From NCBI GenBank assembly GCA_029834535.1, contig JAQMWT010000033.1, positions 39,658-103,657 on the forward strand: a stretch of 64,000 nt of DNA. The letters are read 5' to 3'. The translations under genes were made by a program, and so were the position numbers. Shown here piece after piece: positions 24,034 to 35,679 of the stretch. The first letter of the stretch is position 1. Every line of letters starts with the position of its first letter. The notes below the pieces were generated by a model. It was not told the origin of the DNA. It ran no database searches and was given only the letters and a program-made list of their open reading frames with translations. Origin of the DNA: Chrysophaeum taylorii. Its lineage: Eukaryota; Sar; Pelagophyceae; Pelagomonadales; Pelagomonadaceae.

Positions 24034-26851
24034 TTATTTATTTATTTCATCAGGTCGGAAGTCAGTTGTTATACAAGGGTCGCAGCCATATCCATATTCG
24101 TTCGTGGTTATTTTGGGATGGTAGTTGGGTATTTTAAATTGACGAACGAACGTCCGAAAAAATAACTTGTTCGCAAACTCATTTCCATTATCCGTGACTA
24201 TACGCCGTGGAAGACAAGACAAGAATCTTGTCCACGAGCGCGTTCAAAATCGAGTAATCATGCTTGGTATTAATCAGAGCCAATTTCAGAAAATGCGAAG
24301 CTGCATCGCCGCTAACCGTTCGGACGGCGCCTGACACGCTTGCTCCCTGCGGCGGCCGCGGGACGCGTCCCGGAGTGAGACGGTGCCTGCTCGCCTCCCG
24401 GGCTGGCCGATTAGATTAACACCCGGAAAAAAAAAAAAAAAGTCTGGGAATCATGGGGTCCGCTCGGTTGGGCAGAACGCGGCGACGGACAGATCGGCTG
24501 CTGTTCGCGGACCAACGCGTTCGCTAGACCTGCGACGCTTTTGCACGACTTCGCGCAAGACAGCGGTCCGCAGTGGCGGTCCGTCATCAACGAGTCCTCG
24601 TTCCTCTGCTCCAACTGCGTGATTTTGTTTCCCCTGTGATTCCGGATCGGCTCCTGCCTGGCTCCCGTGGTGAGGTCTGAAGTTAGTTAGTTAGTGCAAG
24701 TCAGCACATCCAATAAGATCCATGCCTAGGACATCGCACTCTCCGACGCGATTCGGTTGTTGGCAGAAGCCATGGCGCTTCGGCACGGTGGATCGAACCT
24801 TCTGACAAATAATGCAGGCATTGATAAACTCGTTAACCGAAGATGAGATGGCTATCAATATCTTTTTTTCCTGTGGAATTTCGTCCTACATGGTCGATGC
24901 GTGGCGATTAAATTCGCATTCGCATCGATCGAGGAACCACGATAAGACGTCGAGAGTCCGAATCATCGAGCCTTGTAAAAAACATCATAATGTACTGGTG
25001 ACTGCTCGTCTTGATCTTTCTGTTCGGAATCGAGGTTTTGCCGGATTCGCTTGGAGGTTTCGTCTTCAGCCTGCTCTTTTGCTATCTCGTCGAGAGTGAT
25101 CTCATCCTCAGCTTGATCCGCAAAAGGGAGACGGAGTCATCTGGCTCGTGAATCGGTTGTACGTTCTGTCGCGTACTAACTGCTGCTGTCATAGCTGCGG
25201 TCCGTCGGTATAGGCATCGTCACCGAAGAGAAGGTGAAACAGGCTGTGCCGGGTACCTCGGTGGGGATTTCTTGGAAGATCAAAAAAAAGTTTCATTTGA
25301 TCTTTTCCTCGTCTTCGTCTTTTTCGATCAACTTATCGATAGGGTTGCTCTCTCTCTTCTATCCGTTCTCTTCCATCGTCGTCAACGACTGGTACTTTTT
25401 GAAATAGGTAAACACCCAACCCATAATCAGGATGGGAGACACCCTTAGAAGTGACAATAGCCTCAATGATTGCATCCCAAGCCCCCTGACACTCTTTCCG
25501 TCCACTCAAACTTTACGTCCGGCAACGTCAATTGTCTTAATGGTGAGCTCAGCGAGTAACCTTCTTCGCAAAGTTCCGCACGTAACGCCGACAGAAACTC
25601 CCCATTCCAAGGAAAGACCACACTTGCTTCTTAGGGTCAGCATCTGACAAAGTGCGTGGAATTGGCATATGCCTGATGACTTCTAAAGACCTCGGTGATG
25701 GAAGAAGTCCGTCCGTCCGTCCGTCCGTTCGTTCGGGGTGGATAAACGACCCCGAAACTCGATGATGACCTACCTCTTTCGTGAAATGAATCTTCTTGAT
25801 CTTGGCGCTGTACCCTTTCAAATGGCAAGGTGAGGAATAACCTGCACGAGGCAAGGGATTCTTAGTATCCGCGTGACCGGCAAGGATATCGTCGATATAA
25901 GCCACGACATCCCGATATAGCCACTTCGACAAGTCAGTGTTTGTAACTGCTTACAAAAACAAACTTCCGGCTGGTTTGACTCCCAAAGGTAGACACGCAT
26001 GTAGCTGTACGCTCCCAAAGGACTAGTGTGAAGGTCACCACATCCTGCGCATCTAGCGACAGTCGCAAATTGTGATAACCCCACAACGGATATCCAAACT
26101 CCAACGACAGATCTTGTCGATGAGAAACGTCAACGCGTCGGCCACGCTCGTGCTCGGCCAGCTATCATCCTTGAGCAATGCATTGAGGCGTCGCAGGTCG
26201 ACGGCTGCCCTGTTAGCATTAGGAAGTGCCTGGCTCAGCACCTTTCTTGGGCAGCACATCAAATTCGAGAAACCCCACGGAGAGTTCGCGGGACGAATAA
26301 CTCAAGTCCATTCTTCAATCTGTATCCGCAAACATTCAATCTTTTCTTTCGACATGGCGAGAGTTTAAGGGGGGGTCGGGTTCTCTTCATTGAACCTTTG
26401 GAGCGTCACCTCGGGTGAATCAACAGGTCCCATCACATCATCGAAGAATGCCCGCGAATACAAGGTGCTGCATCATCAGCTTCTCGTCATCATCCAATGC
26501 AGGATGCTCTGTAATGCCCAACAACGCAGCCATCACCTCTTTCGACCTGCGCGACGGTCGGAGGGATGACCTTCATGCTCTCATGATCAGCAAAATGAGG
26601 AGGCATCAAAGGTTAACCGTGTTCGTCGCGCGTCCACGGAACGTCGTACTCATTGAAATACGCAGGTCGCTCCTTCGCGGTGCCTTCTTCTTCAGCAGTT
26701 GCGGAGGGCTGCTGGTTGTTGGTTTGGTTGCTCTGCATGACAGCAGTGGCACCCCTGTGCAAAAGATTGATGTAACCAAAGATTGGTGAAGGGGTGGATG
26801 GTGCAGGACTAGGATGAGAGTACAGTTCGTCTTGAGAGATCCGTGACACAC
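24034..26851 (-). pseudogene. Ty3/gypsy retrotransposon remains (RT and integrase fragments)
   Basis: Read on the minus strand, pol fragments lie in gypsy order. Near 26,240-26,110 is AAVDLRRLNALLKDDSWP, the RT segment before the first catalytic Asp. Near 25,920-25,885 is DVVAYIDDILAGHAD, the YIDD active site. Near 25,600 is QVWSFLGMGSFCRRYVRNF, the connection to RNase H. Near 24,215-24,180 is RRIVTDNGNEFANKLF, the integrase core around its second Asp. Frames shift many times. A GTCC-type microsatellite at about 25,708-25,737 interrupts the RT (TDGRTDG), and a SINE/LINE copy at 24,384-24,698 interrupts the 3' half. RNase H and the LTRs are not recognised. An ORF at 26,613-26,849 may be gag or protease. 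Confidence 0.8.
24384..24698 (+). mobile_element. SINE/LINE copy with GAGGTCTGAAG(TTAG)n 3' end
   Basis: The 3' part (about 24,540-24,698) matches the end of the LINE at 63,440-63,618, sharing the CAGTGGCGG stretch and the terminal CTGGCTCC...GAGGTCTGAAGTTAGTTAG. The 5' part resembles the SINE start (GCCTGCTCGCCTCCCGGGC). I did not find a target duplication. Confidence 0.65.
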
Positions 26852-29166
26852 TTCGAGCGTCAGGGTCTCAAGAAGCGTTGGAATGCACGACTCGACAGCA
26901 AAAGGTGAAAAAAACCGTAAAATATTGTGTTTTGTTTGTGCTATCGTCGTCGTCGTCGTCGTAATACATCCGCAACTTACTCAGACTTGTTCGAATCGAA
27001 GGGTCGGAAGAAAATTATGCACTGCTAGCGCGATCCGCGTCATTTAGTCGCGGGCGGCACCATATACTGCCAAGCATTTTCATAGCTGCTGTCGTCTGTC
27101 ACCCCGTGCGGGAACGGTCATAATTTCCTGGTGCATCCGACAGTGACGGCGCGAGTTCGAGAAAAGTGGTCCCATTTGCAATACCACCCAAAAATCCTAT
27201 TGCTGGTCCAAAACGGGGTCCAGTAAATTCGCGTCAATAACGGTAGTTCCAATCGAACCTTGAACGCAAGTATGCGTGTGCGCGAACGCAGCATTTCCGG
27301 CGTGATACTATAAAAGTCGACAATGCGTGGCACACAAGAACTGTGATGCATGCACATAAGGGATCGCGGATGGCTCCTCCTGCTCTATAATCCGATCACG
27401 AAAGGTGCGGCGTTTCGGAAAATGGCGTCCGATAGCAGCGCCCCCGTCGCTGTATTGCAAGTTGGCCGTAGATACACGGAGAACTCGCGCGAAAATAGGA
27501 GTGCTTCCAGGCGTCGTAAGCACGACGATGAGATTTTTTCCCCAACTTGTAAAGAATATAGGGGATCTTATTGAGAGCTCAAAAGCAGCTTTGTGGACAA
27601 GCGTGCAAAGTAGCCAAGATGAGGTACCATACAGCTCATTGCATCGTCGGATACCCAAGGTTGATCCTCCAACGCCAGCGAAATAGACAAAGGTGGTATA
27701 GGCGATGGGTATCCAAACCAAGCATGCTTAGCTGCTCCTTAGTAGTCGCCTCCACCTCCATTTCTGTTTCATTATCTGTAGGTGGTGAGGTACCTAAGAA
27801 ACTTGAGTTTCGTCGGCAGCAGCAATGACTGTACCACAGAAAACGTCTTCAGTGGCCTCCAGCTGCGTATTGACGCATGCGACACGATCTCTCCTTCGAG
27901 ACGACCACAGGGACTTACTTTGGGGTCAATACTACCAATGTTCACCACGGCAGCGTGAACTTCTTCGTTGGGCTCGCAATAAGATGAGAAGGATCCGGCG
28001 ATAAGGTAGGTAGGTTCGAATGCCTGGTCTCGCATCAGCGGCACTCAAGCCCTAAAAACTGTCGGCGTCACGTACGCAAAAAAAATGCGGGACGACGTCT
28101 TCCTCCGCTGGAGGACGTTGTAAAGATGCTCGCGGACACTTTACCCCCACCCGAGGAATAACCGCATCCGCCGGTCATCCGCGTGTTATCCGCATCCGCA
28201 CCTGGCGCGGCGTGTCCGCATCCGCGACGTGTCTGCGTAAGCGTATTATTATCCGCATCCGTGACCGTGCCCGCATCTGGGGCTGTCCGCTTCTACTACG
28301 AAGCTGCGTCCCCAGCCCCGTCGTCGTATACACGTCCAAGGCACACCTGCGCGCCTGCGGCTGCTCCGAGTCTGCACGGTGTCCGCACTTGTAGGGAAAT
28401 GAGGCAACTTCGAACTCATGCCGCCGTTGCCATCAAACGCGTTCAATTACGTAACTGTGCCCTCGCCCGTTTGATCGGAGGTCTGTTTACGTGCATGGTG
28501 CGCGATCTTGAAGCCCGCCGGGGGGGCGGCGAGGCCAGGAGTGGCGCGAGCGGTGTTTTGCTCACGGCTCAAGGCTGCGGCATGGACAGGATCCGGCGGT
28601 GCGAACACGAAGGAGGTGGCAGCAACGGCAAAGCGCAAGCTCAAGGCAGGGAGAGAGCTGCCGACGAGAAGAAGATTGCCTAGAAGCCAGGGAGTTGGTG
28701 TTCGCGCTAGAGAGCGTAGGCGCCGGGCCACAGGAGCGGCGGAGACACGAAAGAGGGGTGAAAAGAAGAGGAAGGGTGTCATCAAGGGAAGAGCGAGAGA
28801 AAACGCCCAGAGGAGGTGCGAGGACTACAGGCCATCAGGTGTTTTCAAAAGGCGCCGGATTCTTCATCATCGACCTCGGTGTCGTACTTATACCAGTGGT
28901 GTTTGGCGTTTCTTTCTTTGAACAACGCCCAATGCCGGTCGTAGTCGATGCCGCCGTCGAGTTTCTTCCAGACGGGGAGGTTATGTTTGATGATTACGAA
29001 GACCTTGAGCAGCCTGGGCCTGAGGCGAGAGCGAAGCTGACCGCTTCTTGCTCGCTGTGTCGCTCATGAGATTGTCGATCTTACAAAACGAGACCTAGCT
29101 GTTTAGGTCGAGCCTGTGCTTGATTGACTTCGTGGCGACTCCTCATCGGCTTCAGTTCATTGCTAC
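26852..29166. other. No recognisable gene
   Basis: Contains a (GTC)n run near 26,945, a possible extended minus-strand frame at 27,308-27,721, and a degenerate CCGCATCCG repeat at about 28,160-28,275. Frames at 28,508-29,069 are open in several registers and carry no motif I know. Confidence 0.4.
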
Positions 29167-30676
29167 GTGTTTGGTTCGTTCTCGTTTATCGTGTCCTCGA
29201 TCGAAATTAAAGATTGCAAGCCATCGCCAAAGAATATCATTCCCTTGGTCAGCTTGGTTGCTGGGATGTTGTTCTGGCAACATCTGTACCCTCAAGTATC
29301 CATCCTCCGCAAGAAGTATGACTCTGGCCGCTTCAAATCGTACAAGGCTCGCCTCGTCGTCCGCGGTTACACCCAGGTTCACGGCATTGATTATCACGAC
29401 ACCTACTCGCCGGTTGCTAACATCGTCACCATACGTTTCTTTCTAACTTTTGTTGCTGTTCATGACTGGGATTTGCACAACTTGGACGTCAGCTCCGCTT
29501 TTATCCAAGCTCCCATTGAACAACGAAGACATCTACGTCTGGCCACCCGAAGGCTATGCTCCTCGCCAACCCACCGATGGTTCCAAAAGTCGTTTACAAG
29601 CTCCGTCGCTCTTGGTATGGTTGCAAACAAGCTTGTCGTAATTGGTGGCTTTATTTGGAACGCTTCCTTGTCAATGATTGAGGCTTCGTCCGCGGATCTG
29701 GTGACACTTGCAGTTACAAGCTCGTGCTTAATTCTCTACCGTTGTCCTACGTCTCGTTCTTGTCGTTGATGATCTTCTTGTGGCGCACCCTCGTCATTGC
29801 CTTGGCCAATACCAAGCCTTCTTCTTCCTCCGTTTCCGAACCTTCACTGACGTCAACGAGCTTGATCAGACCACTTACGTTGGTCTCCGCATTACGCGTG
29901 CTCGCGCACAACCAGACTTGACTCCCGCTCCCAAAGCTTTTCCTCCTCTCTCTGCGGCTGCTTCTCCTGCACCTGGCTCCCCTGCTCACGTCTTCGTGGC
30001 ACGCATCCCTTTTCGTCGTATTGTTGGCTGTGTTTTATTTATCTCCATCATGACTCGCCCTGATATCACTTGGTCCGTCAATCAGCGTGCGCGTTTTTCA
30101 CACAATCCTGGTAAACCCCACTGGCACGCTTTAGCCCACACTCTGCGTTATCTCGACGGTTCTCAGGCTCTTGCCCTTGTTCTTGGTCGCGATTCTACCC
30201 TTCGTTTTCTCTGTGGTTATTCCGACTCCAGCTGGGCCGACGACCCCGATGACCGCCACTCCACTACTGGCTTTTGTTTTCTCCTTGCTGGCTCTATGAT
30301 CGCCTACTGCTCGCGCTCGCAGTACCTCCTCGCCCGCTCCTCTTTTGAACCTGAATTGCTCGCTCTTTACGCCGCCGCTACTGCTGAGCTCTCTTTAGGC
30401 TTCTCAAACTTTTTGATGACTTTGATCTCCCTCGTCACACGGTACTACCAATGTACGTCGATAACAGAACCACCGTCACCCAAGTCCGTCTCCAATGTCT
30501 CACGCGGCGCACCCGCCATATTGATATTCGTTTTTAACAGCACCGCCGAATATCATCGCAACCACATCATTGATCTCCAACGCAATCCCCGCCTTGACAA
30601 CCTTAGCGATATCTTCACCCGTAGTGCGGAAGCTCCTCCCTTCCTCCGGCTTCGTGCTCGTTACCTCACCTCGTGA
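29167..30676 (+). pseudogene. Ty1/copia RT-RNase H remnant
   Basis: Frame fragments follow copia order. SYKARLVVRGYTQVHGIDY and DTYSPVANIVTIR mark the RT start, and HNLDVSSAFIQAPI holds the first catalytic Asp (near 29,480). NEDIYVWPPEGYAP follows after a frameshift. VVDDLLVAHP near 29,765 is the VDD box. IMTRPDITWSVNQRARFSHNP and SDSSWADDPDDRHSTTGF belong to the RT end and RNase H. The C-terminus IFTRSAEAPPF resembles the usual IFTKPL end. Gag, protease and integrase are absent, and at least two frameshifts are present, so this is a 5'-truncated dead copy. It differs clearly from elements A and C. Confidence 0.85.
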
Positions 30677-32195
30677 CTTCACCCTGATATCTCCTGTCTC
30701 TTTCTGCCACACTGCCTCTCCTCACGTCCTCCTTCAAGCTTCTCCTCTGTGAGCGTCTCACTTACCCCTTTTTCATTTTTCTTTCTTTTCCAGCACCTGT
30801 GTGAGGACCTCACTTACCCCTTTTTCCTTTTCTTTCTTTTCCAGCACCTGTGTGAGGAAGCTATGACACTTACCCCTGCACCACGTATCCAGTATCCCTA
30901 CGTCTTTCCCTTATCGCTAGTCTGGTAACGCCCCATTCCAGTTGTCACATGGTGTTTAGGTCAACATGACGAGGTTAAAGGATTGCTGTCCTTGCGTAAA
31001 CCCTTGCTTTCATTTTTGAGACAGGTTAAGGATTGCGGATGTTGGACCGTTTCAGTAGAGTATTCAGCCAACGAGAAAGTCGCGTTCCGTCATCTGTTTC
31101 CCCCAAATAATTCTCGTCCGCGCGAGTCGCGCGAGAAACTTGGCCTCCACGTCGAACGGCTCTCGCTCGGCTGTCGACCCGGCAAGGCTCGAGCGGCACG
31201 CACCACGCGCCAGGATGGACCAGTCGCGAAGAATTCGAGGTTTATGTCCCGACTGCGGCACATTTCGTTCGTTCCGCCACCGGCGCCTTCTGCAAAGCAA
31301 GCAAGAGTTTCGGGGAGGAGTTTTGTTCTCCTTCCCCGGAGTCGCTCCCGACGCGGCCTCCTCCTCCTTCATCCGCGACTCCGTAGCCGTTGTGGCGTCG
31401 GGCTTGCTACTGCGTTCGGAGGCATCCGCGATGAGGTCTGGCAACGTGTCGTCGTCAGCGTCCTCTAGAATATGCCGCAGATGTAAACGAGTCAGTTGCA
31501 CCATCTTCGAAAGGTACCCGCCCACCGCGGGTGCACGACCGTCGAAGCTTCATCGTTCGGTGGCCGGCAAAATGGCGCGGATGGCGAGCGTGCAGCGGGC
31601 GATGCGTGCAGCGTTGGCAAGGCTGCCCTTGCGTGTCGAACAGAGTCAGGAAGGAGGGTCCCCGGACTGATGAATTGGCGATGCAGCTGATGCAGATGGC
31701 GACGCGAGCGTGGCCCGATCTCGGGCGACCGGCACGCGAAGACGAGGCACCGGGCTTGGTTGTGGCTTTGATGGTGTCTGGGTGCCCTGGATGCTGGTGC
31801 TCTCGAGTCGGACGCGATAGTGTCGGAAAGCGTCGGTGGCCATTTCCGTCTGCGGTGGGGGATTGAAGTCGTCCGTGCCAAAGACGGAAGAAATCCGTCA
31901 AGTTCATGAGCGGCTCGGGCGTCGCGTCGGCCGCGGGGGGTGGGGGGGGTGACGTCGTGGGCGTCTGACATGTTGAGGTGTTGGCTGCGTGGCAGCGCGT
32001 CGTGTGTCGTCGGTGCTGTGATGCAGCGAGAGAGAGAGCGCTGACGGCGGAGGCAGCGCGTCAAGGTGTGTTGGAGCGCTTACGCGTCGAGCCTGCTCAT
32101 GGGCGACTCTGCCACTCCAAGGTCGTGAACGCAACGGTGTTAGCGCATATGCACACCCAGAGTCGGCTCTTTAATCAGTGGTAAGGGTTGTGTGT
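30677..32195. other. Intergenic with weak ORFs on both strands
   Basis: Possible 3' end of the copia remnant up to about 30,960. Overlapping frames lie at 31,064-31,525 (minus, 153 codons) and 31,492-32,064 (minus, 190 codons), with shadows on the plus strand. None shows a domain I recognise. A spliced minus-strand gene is possible but unsupported. Confidence 0.4.
30757..30858 (+). repeat. 52-bp tandem duplication
   Basis: Two units starting at 30,757 and 30,809, each CTCACTTACCCC, a pyrimidine tract ending TTTTCCAG, then CACCTGTGTGAGGA. The tract looks like a splice acceptor but no exon is evident. Confidence 0.8.
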
Positions 32196-33341
32196 ATGGG
32201 GAACGAGGTGTCGTCGTCGTCGGAAGAGGACTGGTCGACGTACTTGTGGAACGCCCTCGGAATCGGCGAGGGCTTTTCCGAGGAGGAGGAGGAGGAGGAG
32301 GTGGAGGAGGTTGTGGCCAAGCCGCCAAAGGTTCGGAAAAAAGCGCGAAGCGTGCGAGCGCGACTGAGGAAGGCGCACATAGATTGGGAACTTCATGCCG
32401 ACGATAAAGGTCGGCGTTTTTGGCATCACAGACCAACGGGAATCTCCCACTGGGCCGACCCGAGCGATCTGCGTCGCGAGAGCGAAAGCGCGTTGCCTCG
32501 CGAAGAGCGCGAGAACGATCGCGAAAGCGCGTTGCCTCGCGAACACACGCACGATCGCGAAAGCGCGTTGCCTCGCGAACAGCGCGAGGACGATCGCGAA
32601 AGCGCGTTGCCTCGCGACGACGCGCGACGCGACGACGATAGCAGCAAAGCGAGGCTGCCTCGCAAGCGTTTCAGCGGAGTGCAGAACGAACCGATCGACA
32701 GCTACGTCGCGCCGCCGCCGCCGCGATGGTGTCGGCCGCAAAAGCGCCCGAGTCGGTCGGCAACGCCTAAGAGTGTTGTCAGAGAGCCGGCGGCGAGCGA
32801 CGTCGTCAACGCGCGAACGCCCGCGAGCGATATCGTTTTCGGCGAGCCCAAAGAGTATCCGGCGCTCCGGCCTGGCCAGACGCCGCCCGCGGTGCCCGAA
32901 CAAGCCCCACAACCTCGAGCACCAGTGGCGCCAGACCCACATCCTGTAGCGCCACAACCCGTGGCACCAAAGCAGACGAAACACGCTTTTGCTCCTTGGC
33001 TGGACGTCGAGGCGATGAAGCGCCGAAGCGAGAGCGTCCACCGCAAGTGGAAACCGCGAATTTCGGACCGAGACCAGCGATCTCTGACGCGTCTCCTCGT
33101 CGACAGCATCCGCGCCGAGTACGGCGACCGCGTCCTCGTTTCGTTCCAACAACATTCAAAGGCCTACGCTCGCGGTGCTTGTTCGGCGAACGACCTCCTC
33201 GACTACCTCCAACTCACCTTCAAAAAGCGCGCGGACAAGGTCGTCCCCGTTCTTGCGGACTTGCTCCCCTCCGACGACCTCCGAACCAACCTCCTCGACG
33301 CTTACCTCCGAAGAAGATCCGCCGACGCGTCCGCCCCCTAA
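32196..33341 (+). CDS. WW-domain protein with N-myristoylation-type start
   Basis: 381 residues from the ATG at 32,196. An in-frame ATG lies 18 bp upstream, but MGNEVSSSS matches the N-myristoylation rule (Gly2, Ser6). An acidic run of glutamates comes next (about 30-38) and then a WW domain at 64-91 (WELHADDKGRRFWHHRP, then SHWADP), a module that binds Pro-rich ligands. Residues about 93-150 hold four to five copies of a DRESALPRE-type repeat. A long Pro-rich linker follows. The C-terminal 85 residues are predicted helical (SLTRLLVDSIRAEYGD, then VLADLLPSDDLRTNLLDAYL). They resemble the C-terminal helical segment of Hel2/ZNF598-type ubiquitin ligases, but only loosely. A cytoplasmic, membrane-attached adaptor is my inference. 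The ORF is intact. Confidence 0.7.
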   Translation: MGNEVSSSSEEDWSTYLWNALGIGEGFSEEEEEEEVEEVVAKPPKVRKKARSVRARLRKAHIDWELHADDKGRRFWHHRPTGISHWADPSDLRRESESALPREERENDRESALPREHTHDRESALPREQREDDRESALPRDDARRDDDSSKARLPRKRFSGVQNEPIDSYVAPPPPRWCRPQKRPSRSATPKSVVREPAASDVVNARTPASDIVFGEPKEYPALRPGQTPPAVPEQAPQPRAPVAPDPHPVAPQPVAPKQTKHAFAPWLDVEAMKRRSESVHRKWKPRISDRDQRSLTRLLVDSIRAEYGDRVLVSFQQHSKAYARGACSANDLLDYLQLTFKKRADKVVPVLADLLPSDDLRTNLLDAYLRRRSADASAP

Positions 33342-33872
33342 CTACACGATACATTGCTGCCATGAAAGGGTGCATTTCTTTTCGAGGGGGGGGAAGCCGC
33401 CTTCTCGCGAAGTGCCGTTACGACACGCTTGCTTGCTTGCTTGGGGGGTCGCCGCTGCTCTCCCGAGGCGTAGCAGGACCACACCATGTCTTGCGACATG
33501 CTGCTGCTGCTGCTGCATTTTTTAGCCAGCGAGTGTTGCTCACTCTATTATTAATGCTGCGTCAAGTTTCAGCCATCTCTGTCCACTTTTCATTCGACAA
33601 CCTCGCGACTTAGCAGTCGAACCCTCGACGCTATCTTCTTCTTCGGCTACGCAGTGCGGCCAAAACCTGCGCAGAGCGCACGGCAGCGTGGACTTGCGCG
33701 GGTTGTTTCAAATGGCTCTGCAAACTCCGAACACCGAGGCCAAGGCGGTTCGCCGCCGCCGCCGCATTTAGGGAGATCGCCAGCGCAGTGTCGGGCCCGT
33801 GTTCGCCGCCCTCAGCCATGTCGCCGCCGAGAGCCCACCCCAGCAGGACTTTGCACTTCATACGCCTCGCCT
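33342..33872. other. Intergenic, no gene seen
   Basis: Holds a (CTTG)n run near 33,428 and a (CTG)n run near 33,501; nothing else recognised. Confidence 0.5.
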
Positions 33873-34010
33873 GAGGACGATGCTGGCACAGGCTGACTAG
33901 CTCATAATTTGAGGACGATGCTGGCAGGCTGACTAGCTCATAACTTGAGGACGATGCTGGCAGGCTGACTAGCTCATAACTTGAGGACGATGCTGGCAGG
34001 CTGACTAGCT
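33873..34010 (+). repeat. Minisatellite, four units of 36-38 bp
   Basis: Units start at 33,873, 33,911, 33,947 and 33,983 and read GAGGACGATGCTGGCAGGCT plus GACTAGCTCATAACTT. They abut the LINE copy that follows. There are no spacers, so this is not a CRISPR array. Confidence 0.9.
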
Positions 34011-34015
34011 CCTCG

Positions 34016-35226
34016 CGGGTGCTGTTCATCGACTTCAAGTTTCGACCGCGAGAGCTTCTTCTTTCTCTGGGAGGTGGGGCAAAAAAAGTTTTCGGCGTCC
34101 CGTCGAAGCGAAGGTATGAAGGGCCTCCACCGCATCCACTTGCGATGTCGTCGCCTCGGTCGACTCGATCATCGGCGTCGAGCAGGACCTCGGTCCGGTT
34201 CGTGGCGGCACTGACGACGTCGTTTCGACGACGCCATGGCCGCGTCCCGTGTGTCTACCGTACGCGGGAGGACGGACTTTCAGATGACGAACCGGAGTTG
34301 GTCCGCTCGCGGCGATGAGTTTCCCTTCGACGACGAGCCGTCGCACGCCGACGTCGTCGCCTTTCTCGCCACGTCGCCACCAGCGAGACGGTGCATTGCG
34401 GCAACCGCCACACGAAGGCGGCGTCCAAAACAGAGATGTTGTTCGTCGCTCGCCCGGCGCACCTCTACGGCGACCCAAAGTCGTTCGTTCGACGACGCGG
34501 ACCTCTCGGACATCGAGCTCGGGCGCGGCTGCTTCATACCGGTCGTCTACAAGTTCTCAAGTACCTCTCGCGCGACTGAACTGACGCGCTCCGACTCAGA
34601 CGTCGACGCGCGGATCAAGAAGAAAAAGTCGTTTTTCTCAGGCCTTCGGTGCCTTATTGCGGCGGGACTTCATCTTCGACGTCGACGTCCGTCTCTGCTC
34701 GCGCCAAGCGCTTCGTCTACGTTTCGCTCGTCCTGACCATCTTCATTCACGGCGCGGAGTCGTGGTGCCTCATCGAGGTCCTGTTCTTCCGCCGGCTGCG
34801 GTGCTTCCACGCGCAGTGCGCCCGCGTCATGTGTCGCGTGACCCGGGAGCACGCGTGGCTGCACCACATCTCGACAGAGACCCCTGCTGCCTCGAGTCCA
34901 TCGACGTCTACGTCACGCGCCGCCAGCGGAGCCGGTCGCCCCGCATGCTCCCGACTCCCTCGCAAGATGCTCTCGTCGTGGGAAGCGACCACCGAGGGCT
35001 CCCTCCGCAGATGACGTACTCCCGGGGAGGACACGCTCGCCAAGGCGCTCCGGAAATGCGACATCGACTTCAACTCGTGGCTCGCACAAGACCGCGGTCC
35101 GCAGTGGCGGTCAACCATCACCTCGTACTCGTCCCCCTCTACCCCACCTGTGTGCATTTCCCATCCGTGATCCTGTGCTCCCATGCTCCGGAGAGGTCTG
35201 AAGTAAGTTAGTTAGTTAGTTAGTTA
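34016..35226 (+). mobile_element. 5'-truncated, decayed LINE copy
   Basis: Collinear with 62,320-63,618. It starts inside the RT (VLFIDFKFRPRELL for FDRVPRELL), and carries a poly-A-rich insertion and deletions in the fingers/palm region. The active-site YADD is changed to HADV (near 34,354). It continues through the C-terminal RT region (LTIFIHGAESW, RRLRCFHAQCARVMCRVT) and ends in GAGGTCTGAAG, AAGTTAGTTAG and further TTAG repeats. The frame breaks several times. It is a dead copy of the family found at 61,163. Confidence 0.85.
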
Positions 35227-35446
35227 GGTAAGACCCTCCACATGGACGCCGCGTGTTTATCTTCTGGTAGCACGTACCCTCATGCAGAAAAAGCCAGTCG
35301 CCCCACACAACGAAGACAATAGTGGATTCCCTCAGCGCATATGCGGAAAAAATTCTCTTGTACACACACGCTCATCATGTTCATGCGTACTCAAGAAAGT
35401 AGAAGTGCTTTTGACCGTCATAACACCCCTACGCGTATGACATCGA

Positions 35447-35539
35447 CGACGACAAGGAGGTTCGAACTCCTGCGTGCAGAGCACAATGCCTCACAGCCTA
35501 GATAGCAGGGCATCGCCTTAACCACTCGGCCATGTCGTC
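35447..35539 (-). tRNA. tRNA-Ser(GCU) with 11-nt intron
   Basis: On the minus strand: acceptor stem GACGACA (35,533-35,539) pairs with 35,448-35,454; D-arm GGCCGAGTGGTTAAGGC; anticodon stem ATGCC/GGCAT; anticodon GCT at 35,504-35,506. An 11-nt intron (35,492-35,502) sits at the usual place, one base 3' of the anticodon. A long variable arm (TGTGCTCTGCACG), T-arm AGGAGTTCGAACCTCCT and discriminator G fit the serine type. No CCA is encoded, as is normal for nuclear genes. I see no clear T-run terminator just downstream. Confidence 0.93.
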
Positions 35540-35586
35540 TCAGCTCGTGAGTGGCTGATCAGATCGTCGAGGAGGGAAGCTAATAC

Positions 35587-35679
35587 CGACGACAAGGAGG
35601 TTCGAACTCCTGCGTGCAGAGCACAATGCCTAACAACAATATTAGCAGGGCATCGCCTTAACCACTCGGCCATGTCGTC
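35587..35679 (-). tRNA. tRNA-Ser(GCU) with 11-nt intron, second copy
   Basis: The mature sequence is the same as that of the gene 48 bp away; the anticodon GCT is at 35,644-35,646. The intron at 35,632-35,642 is also 11 nt but completely different in sequence (ATATTGTTGTT against TCTAGGCTGTG). Both genes face the same way, 140 bp apart unit to unit. Confidence 0.93.

Noticed and set aside
31064-32064. Minus-strand ORFs of 153 and 190 codons
   Set aside because: Low-complexity, overlapping alternatives on both strands and no recognised domain; left as intergenic.
33873-34010. CRISPR-like look of regularly spaced 36-bp repeats
   Set aside because: The units are directly adjacent without unique spacers, and the genome is eukaryotic; it is a minisatellite.
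35195-35226. TTAG tandem repeat as a telomere-like tract
   Set aside because: The repeat always follows GAGGTCTGAAG or a close variant at LINE/SINE ends, so it is a retroelement tail.
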